From Anaerolinea sp. (GTDB taxonomy: Bacteria > Chloroflexota > Anaerolineae > Anaerolineales > Anaerolineaceae), in NCBI GenBank assembly GCA_029975055.1, contig JARKPU010000051.1:62001-126000 (forward strand): 64,000 bases of DNA. Direction: 5' to 3'. A model generated the notes under the pieces. The model ran no database searches and was not told where the DNA came from. It worked only from the letters and a program-made list of their open reading frames with translations. This document shows, piece after piece, positions 60,455 through 64,000 of this stretch. Made by a program: the position numbers and the translations under genes. Each line of letters opens with the position of its first letter. Positions within the stretch are counted from its first letter, which is position 1.

Positions 60455-62119
60455 ATGGCGAATGGGCGCGATCGCATTCTACTCGTCGAAAATGACCCTG
60501 TCGTCGCAGATTTGATCGGCCGCCAGGCGCTGCAGGCGGTGGGATACCAGGTGGTGATCGTCGGAGATGCCAACGCCGCCATCCCGCGCGCTATCCAGTG
60601 GGTTCCAGACCTGATCGTGACGGATGTCAACCTGCCCGGCTTGAGCGGCAAAGACCTGCTCGTGGCGATCCGCTCGCAGGGCATCCAGACCCCGGTGGTG
60701 CTGCTGGCCCAGCGCGGGCAGGAATCGGATATCGTCCAGGCCTTCCGGCTGGGCGCAGCCGATTATCTGCTCCTGCCGGTGCGCGAGGCCGAGGTCGTCT
60801 CGGCAGTGGAGCGCGTGCTGAAGCAGGTCAACGAGCGCCGCGAGCGCGAGCGCCTGGCCCAGCAGCTTCAACAGACCAACACAGAGCTGCAGCTGCGCGT
60901 GCGCGAGCTGACGACCATCTTCTCGGTCGGCAAGGCGGTCACCTCCATCACCGATATGTCGCTGCTCATGGACCGCATCCTCGAGGGAGCGGTGCGCGTG
61001 ACGCAGGCCGACCTGGGCTGGTTCATGCTGCGCGACGACGAAGACAGGCCGTTCGTGCTGGTGGCCGATAACAACCTGCCTGCTTCGCTTGGGCTGCGCA
61101 TTGGCCAGCCCTGGGACGACGGCATCAGCAAGCTGGTGGCGATGTCTGGCGAGACGCTCATCATCCACGGCGAGCCGCTCAAGCGTTTTCGCATTGCCAG
61201 CCTGGGCCAGTCGGCGCTCATCGCGCCGATCCGCGCGCAGAAGAAGAAGCAGCGCACGGTGATCGGCCTGCTGGCGATGGTGCGCAAGCAGCTCAATCCC
61301 TTCACCAGCTCGGAACAGCACCTGCTGGAGGCGCTGGCCGATTACGCTTCGATCTCGCTGGTCAACGCGCATCTCTTCCGCGCCACCGAAGAGCGCGCCC
61401 GTTCGCTGCAGAGCGTGGCCGATGCGGCCCAGCTGGCCGGGAAGATCAACAGCGATATCCTCCTGGCGGTCAAGCGGCAGATTCAAGAGCCGGTGGAGCA
61501 GGCCGAGGCGGCCCTGGGCAAACTGGGCAAAGACCCCACGGCCCGCTGGCGGGCCGACCAGCGCCAGCTCCTCTCGGCCATTCAAGACCAGTTGGAGGCG
61601 CTGCGCCAGCTGGCCGGAGCGATCACCCCCGGCGCGCCTGTGCTGCCGGGGGCCAAACCGCAGGTGAACCTGAACGATTTGATCCGCCAGGCGGTGCGCC
61701 ACATGCAGCCCTACGCGGCCGCCGGCGGGCCGTCCATCTCCACCGAGCTGCCCCCGGAGAGCATCCTGGCGGCAGCCGACCCAACCCTGGCCGGGCAGGC
61801 GTTGGATGGTTTGTTGAGCCATGCCCTGAGCTACGGCGCGGGCGGGGGGCAGGTGGTCATCCGCCTGGATAAAGCCGCCGACGGGCTGGCCCATGTGGCC
61901 CTGCGCTGCGTGGGGGCCGGCGTGGACATCAAGGAGGTCGAGCGCGCCCTCAACGAACCGGATGCCCCGCCCCCGGCGACGCGCCGGAAGTTCAGCGGGC
62001 TGGCCGTGCGCCTCAGCCTGATCCAGGAGATCCTGACTCGCCTGGGCGGAAAGATTTGGCTCGAGAGCCAGCCGGGCAAAGGGATGACCATGCATTTCAG
62101 CCTGCCGCTGGCGCGGTGA
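60455..62119 (+). CDS. Receiver-GAF-degenerate histidine kinase (pseudokinase-like)
   Basis: About 554 residues. The receiver domain has the phospho-Asp (DLIVTDVNLPGLSG), but its conserved Lys is Leu (DYLLLPVR). A coiled coil (ERRERERLAQQLQQTNTELQ) and GAF domain follow (residues about 170-325). The last 220 residues look like a kinase core without function: no phospho-His in the DHp-like helix (LLAVKRQIQEPVEQ), N-box LLSHALSYGAGGG lacking the Asn, and a G1-box CVGAGVD lacking the Asp. A longer ORF starts at ATG 60443. I prefer 60455 because TATGAT ends 7 nt before it. It probably works as a partner of the next kinase. Confidence 0.82.
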   Translation: MANGRDRILLVENDPVVADLIGRQALQAVGYQVVIVGDANAAIPRAIQWVPDLIVTDVNLPGLSGKDLLVAIRSQGIQTPVVLLAQRGQESDIVQAFRLGAADYLLLPVREAEVVSAVERVLKQVNERRERERLAQQLQQTNTELQLRVRELTTIFSVGKAVTSITDMSLLMDRILEGAVRVTQADLGWFMLRDDEDRPFVLVADNNLPASLGLRIGQPWDDGISKLVAMSGETLIIHGEPLKRFRIASLGQSALIAPIRAQKKKQRTVIGLLAMVRKQLNPFTSSEQHLLEALADYASISLVNAHLFRATEERARSLQSVADAAQLAGKINSDILLAVKRQIQEPVEQAEAALGKLGKDPTARWRADQRQLLSAIQDQLEALRQLAGAITPGAPVLPGAKPQVNLNDLIRQAVRHMQPYAAAGGPSISTELPPESILAAADPTLAGQALDGLLSHALSYGAGGGQVVIRLDKAADGLAHVALRCVGAGVDIKEVERALNEPDAPPPATRRKFSGLAVRLSLIQEILTRLGGKIWLESQPGKGMTMHFSLPLAR

Positions 62120-62146
62120 GCCGCGGCCTCCCAGATTGAGTAGCTT

Positions 62147-64000
62147 ATGATGACCCAGAACCAGGAATTGATCCTTATCGTTGTCTCCGAGCCCCAGGTA
62201 ACCTTCTTACTGGAGCGCATGCTCAAGTCGCTGGGGTACGCGGTGCAGTCTTGCCCCGACCGGCAGACCGCGCTGAAGCTCCTGCCGGCCGTCAACCCGG
62301 CCCTGGTCTTCCTGGGTGAAAAACTGAGCGACGGCAGCGGCCTTTCGCTGGCCGGCGAGGTGCTGCGGCGCTTCCCCTCCGCGCCGATCATCCTCTTCGT
62401 GGCGCAGGAATCGCCGGAGGTTCTAAAATCGGCCATGCGCATGGGCATCACCGAATACCTGTGCCTGCCGCTGCGCGCCGAAGACCTCAACCGGGCCATC
62501 AAGAACGCGCTGGAGATCGCCCGGCTGCGCAAAGAGGCCGTGTTGATCGAATCGCGGCGCGCCACCGCCGGGTTGCAGCGCCAGCTGGACGAGCTGGAAA
62601 CGCTCACCCGCCTCGGCCGCACGGTGACCGGTTCGCTCGACCTCGACCATGTGCTCACCGCCGTGGTGGAGGCCGCCGTGGAGCTGACCGCCGCCGAAGA
62701 AGGTAGCCTGCTGCTGCTGGATGAAGATACCGGCGAGCTGTATATGCGCGCGGCGCGCAACTTCCAGGAAGAGTTCGTGCGCACCTTCCGCATCCCCGTC
62801 CAGGATACGCTGGCCGGTTCGGTGATCCGCAACGGGCAGTCGGTGCTGCTGGACGATAACACGCCGCAGAAGATCAAAACCGCCTACCTGGTGCAGAGCC
62901 TGCTTTACGTGCCGCTCTCTATGAACGGGCATGTCTTTGGCGTGCTGGGCGTGGATAACCGCCAGAACCGCCTGCCGTTCACCGACCATCACATCAAGCT
63001 GCTCAACGCGCTGGCCGAGTTCGCCGTCATCGCCATCGAAAACGCGCGCCTGTACGCCGCCACGATCAGCGAACAGCGCAAGATGGAAACCGTGCTGACA
63101 AGCGTGCGCGACGGGGTGATCTTGCTCGACCAGGACCAGCGCCTGGTGCTGGTCAACAATGTGGTGCGCGAGGCGCTTGGGCTGGGGGAGGAGCGCCTGA
63201 CCGGGCGGCCCTTCCGCGAGATCTTCAACCAGCCGGCCTTGCTGGAGTTGATCGAGACGCTTGGCAAGACCGTCTCGAACCGCACGGAGCTTTCGGTGGA
63301 AGACGGGCGCATCTTTTCGGTGCAAATCTCGCCGATCCCAGAGGTGGGGTTGGCCTTCACCCTGAGCGACATCACCAGCCTGAAGAAACTCGACCAGATC
63401 AAGAGCGACTTTGTCCACACCGTCTCGCACGACCTGCGCTCACCGTTGACGGCCATCTTGGGCTATGTGGAGCTGATCGAGCGCGCGGGCAACATCAACG
63501 ACCTGCAGCGCGATTTTATCCGCCGCGTGCAGGTGAGCGTCCACAACATCACCAGCCTGGTGGATGACCTGCTCGACCTGGGGCGCATCGAGGCGGGCTT
63601 CGACACGCGCAAGGAATCGGTTCAGCTCGACCAGATCATCCACTATTCGGCCGACGGGCTGCGCAAGAAGCTGGCCGAAAAGGGCCATCACCTGCAGATC
63701 AACCTGCCAACCAGCATGCCGCCCATCCTGGCCAACCCGGTGCAGATGCGCCAGATGATCGACAACCTGCTCGATAACGCGCTCAAATACACGCCTGCGG
63801 GCGGGACGATCACCATCTCGGGGCATGTGGAAAAGAGCCAGGTGATCTTGCAGGTGATTGATAACGGTATCGGCATCCCGTCGCTGGATCTGCCGTATAT
63901 CTTCGATAAATTCTACCGGGCCTCGAACGCCACGCCCGAAATGGCCGGTACCGGCCTGGGATTGGCTATCGTGAAATCGATCATCGAGGGCCACCAGGGC
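62147..64000 (+). CDS. Pseudoreceiver-GAF-PAS-histidine kinase (partial, runs off the window)
   Basis: An open frame of 618 codons without stop to the window end. The receiver-like domain has lost key residues: Gly replaces the phospho-Asp (ALVFLGEKLSDGSG) and Leu the conserved Lys (YLCLPLR). A GAF domain (LDLDHVLTAVVEAAVELTAA to IAIENARLYA) and a PAS-like domain (VLTSVRDGVILLDQDQRLVL) follow. The kinase core looks active: phospho-His in HTVSHDLRSPLTAILGYVEL, N-box NLLDNALKYTPAGG, G1 VIDNGIGIP, F-box and G2 TGLGLAIVKSIIEGHQG at the edge. The start is ATG 62147 (or 62150). It is 27 nt after the pseudokinase gene. Confidence 0.9.
   Translation, partial: MMTQNQELILIVVSEPQVTFLLERMLKSLGYAVQSCPDRQTALKLLPAVNPALVFLGEKLSDGSGLSLAGEVLRRFPSAPIILFVAQESPEVLKSAMRMGITEYLCLPLRAEDLNRAIKNALEIARLRKEAVLIESRRATAGLQRQLDELETLTRLGRTVTGSLDLDHVLTAVVEAAVELTAAEEGSLLLLDEDTGELYMRAARNFQEEFVRTFRIPVQDTLAGSVIRNGQSVLLDDNTPQKIKTAYLVQSLLYVPLSMNGHVFGVLGVDNRQNRLPFTDHHIKLLNALAEFAVIAIENARLYAATISEQRKMETVLTSVRDGVILLDQDQRLVLVNNVVREALGLGEERLTGRPFREIFNQPALLELIETLGKTVSNRTELSVEDGRIFSVQISPIPEVGLAFTLSDITSLKKLDQIKSDFVHTVSHDLRSPLTAILGYVELIERAGNINDLQRDFIRRVQVSVHNITSLVDDLLDLGRIEAGFDTRKESVQLDQIIHYSADGLRKKLAEKGHHLQINLPTSMPPILANPVQMRQMIDNLLDNALKYTPAGGTITISGHVEKSQVILQVIDNGIGIPSLDLPYIFDKFYRASNATPEMAGTGLGLAIVKSIIEGHQG

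Overview
The window is GC-rich bacterial DNA, densely packed with ATGA/GTGA-type start-stop overlaps. The gene set (lipoprotein BMP/NupOPQ-type ABC transporter, TPR proteins with Thr-Pro-rich linkers, paired L,D-transpeptidases, c-di-AMP receptors, GAF/receiver kinases, DUF4037 and baeRF proteins) suggests a Chloroflexota bacterium of the Anaerolineae type. That placement is inferred from gene content and was not tested phylogenetically. No rRNA, tRNA, CRISPR array, phage or transposase gene was seen.

Region 1 (128-16845) is a nearly complete aromatic amino acid supercluster, all on the + strand: pheA; trpE-G-D-C-(FB)-A; aroH-aroF-tyrA-aroA; aroE; aroC-aroKB; aroQ. It encodes all seven shikimate steps, the committed Phe and Tyr steps after chorismate, and the whole Trp branch. 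Only the aromatic aminotransferase is missing. Two enzymes are fusions (TrpF-TrpB and AroK-AroB). Two different RNA switches control it: a tryptophan-specifier T-box before trpE, and a 25-residue Tyr/Phe-rich leader peptide with an intrinsic terminator before aroH-aroF.

Region 2 (17269-30372) has a cupin, a DUF1349 protein and a double-CDGSH iron-sulfur protein on +. On the minus strand follow a thioesterase, a GT-C-like membrane protein, a nucleoside-type ABC transporter (two permeases, ATPase, and a separately transcribed BMP lipoprotein), SufE with a rhodanese, an MFS carrier and TrmD.

Region 3 (30738-44801) has two paralogous membrane-anchored TPR proteins, a cluster of DnaA-box-like sequences spaced about 21 bp apart, a YitT-family protein, a GH63-like glycosidase, tandem PII-like c-di-AMP receptors, AMMECR1 and flavin reductase genes, and a cell-wall group (amidase plus two L,D-transpeptidases).

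Region 4 (45094-57817) has a DnaJ-like chaperone, an HtrA protease and a baeRF protein. A putative redox module (heme-b membrane protein, ApbE, two small membrane proteins) diverges from an OmpR-type two-component system. MurJ and a SagB-like nitroreductase follow.

Region 5 (57818-64000) opens with a visibly AT-richer island carrying a HEPN/zinc-ribbon gene. A CYTH protein, a small membrane protein and two consecutive receiver-GAF-kinase proteins follow; the second runs off the window.

Intergenic DNA holds several palindromic repeat families: a 44-bp palindrome in three places, a double-hairpin repeat in three places including a four-unit array, CACAGAG-type repeats, and a 123-bp element with 18-bp terminal inverted repeats. 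Several genes (trmD, the glycosidase, dnaJ, murJ, a small membrane protein, a receiver-GAF gene) have a -10-like hexamer ending 6-7 nt before the start codon and no Shine-Dalgarno, which suggests leaderless transcripts.
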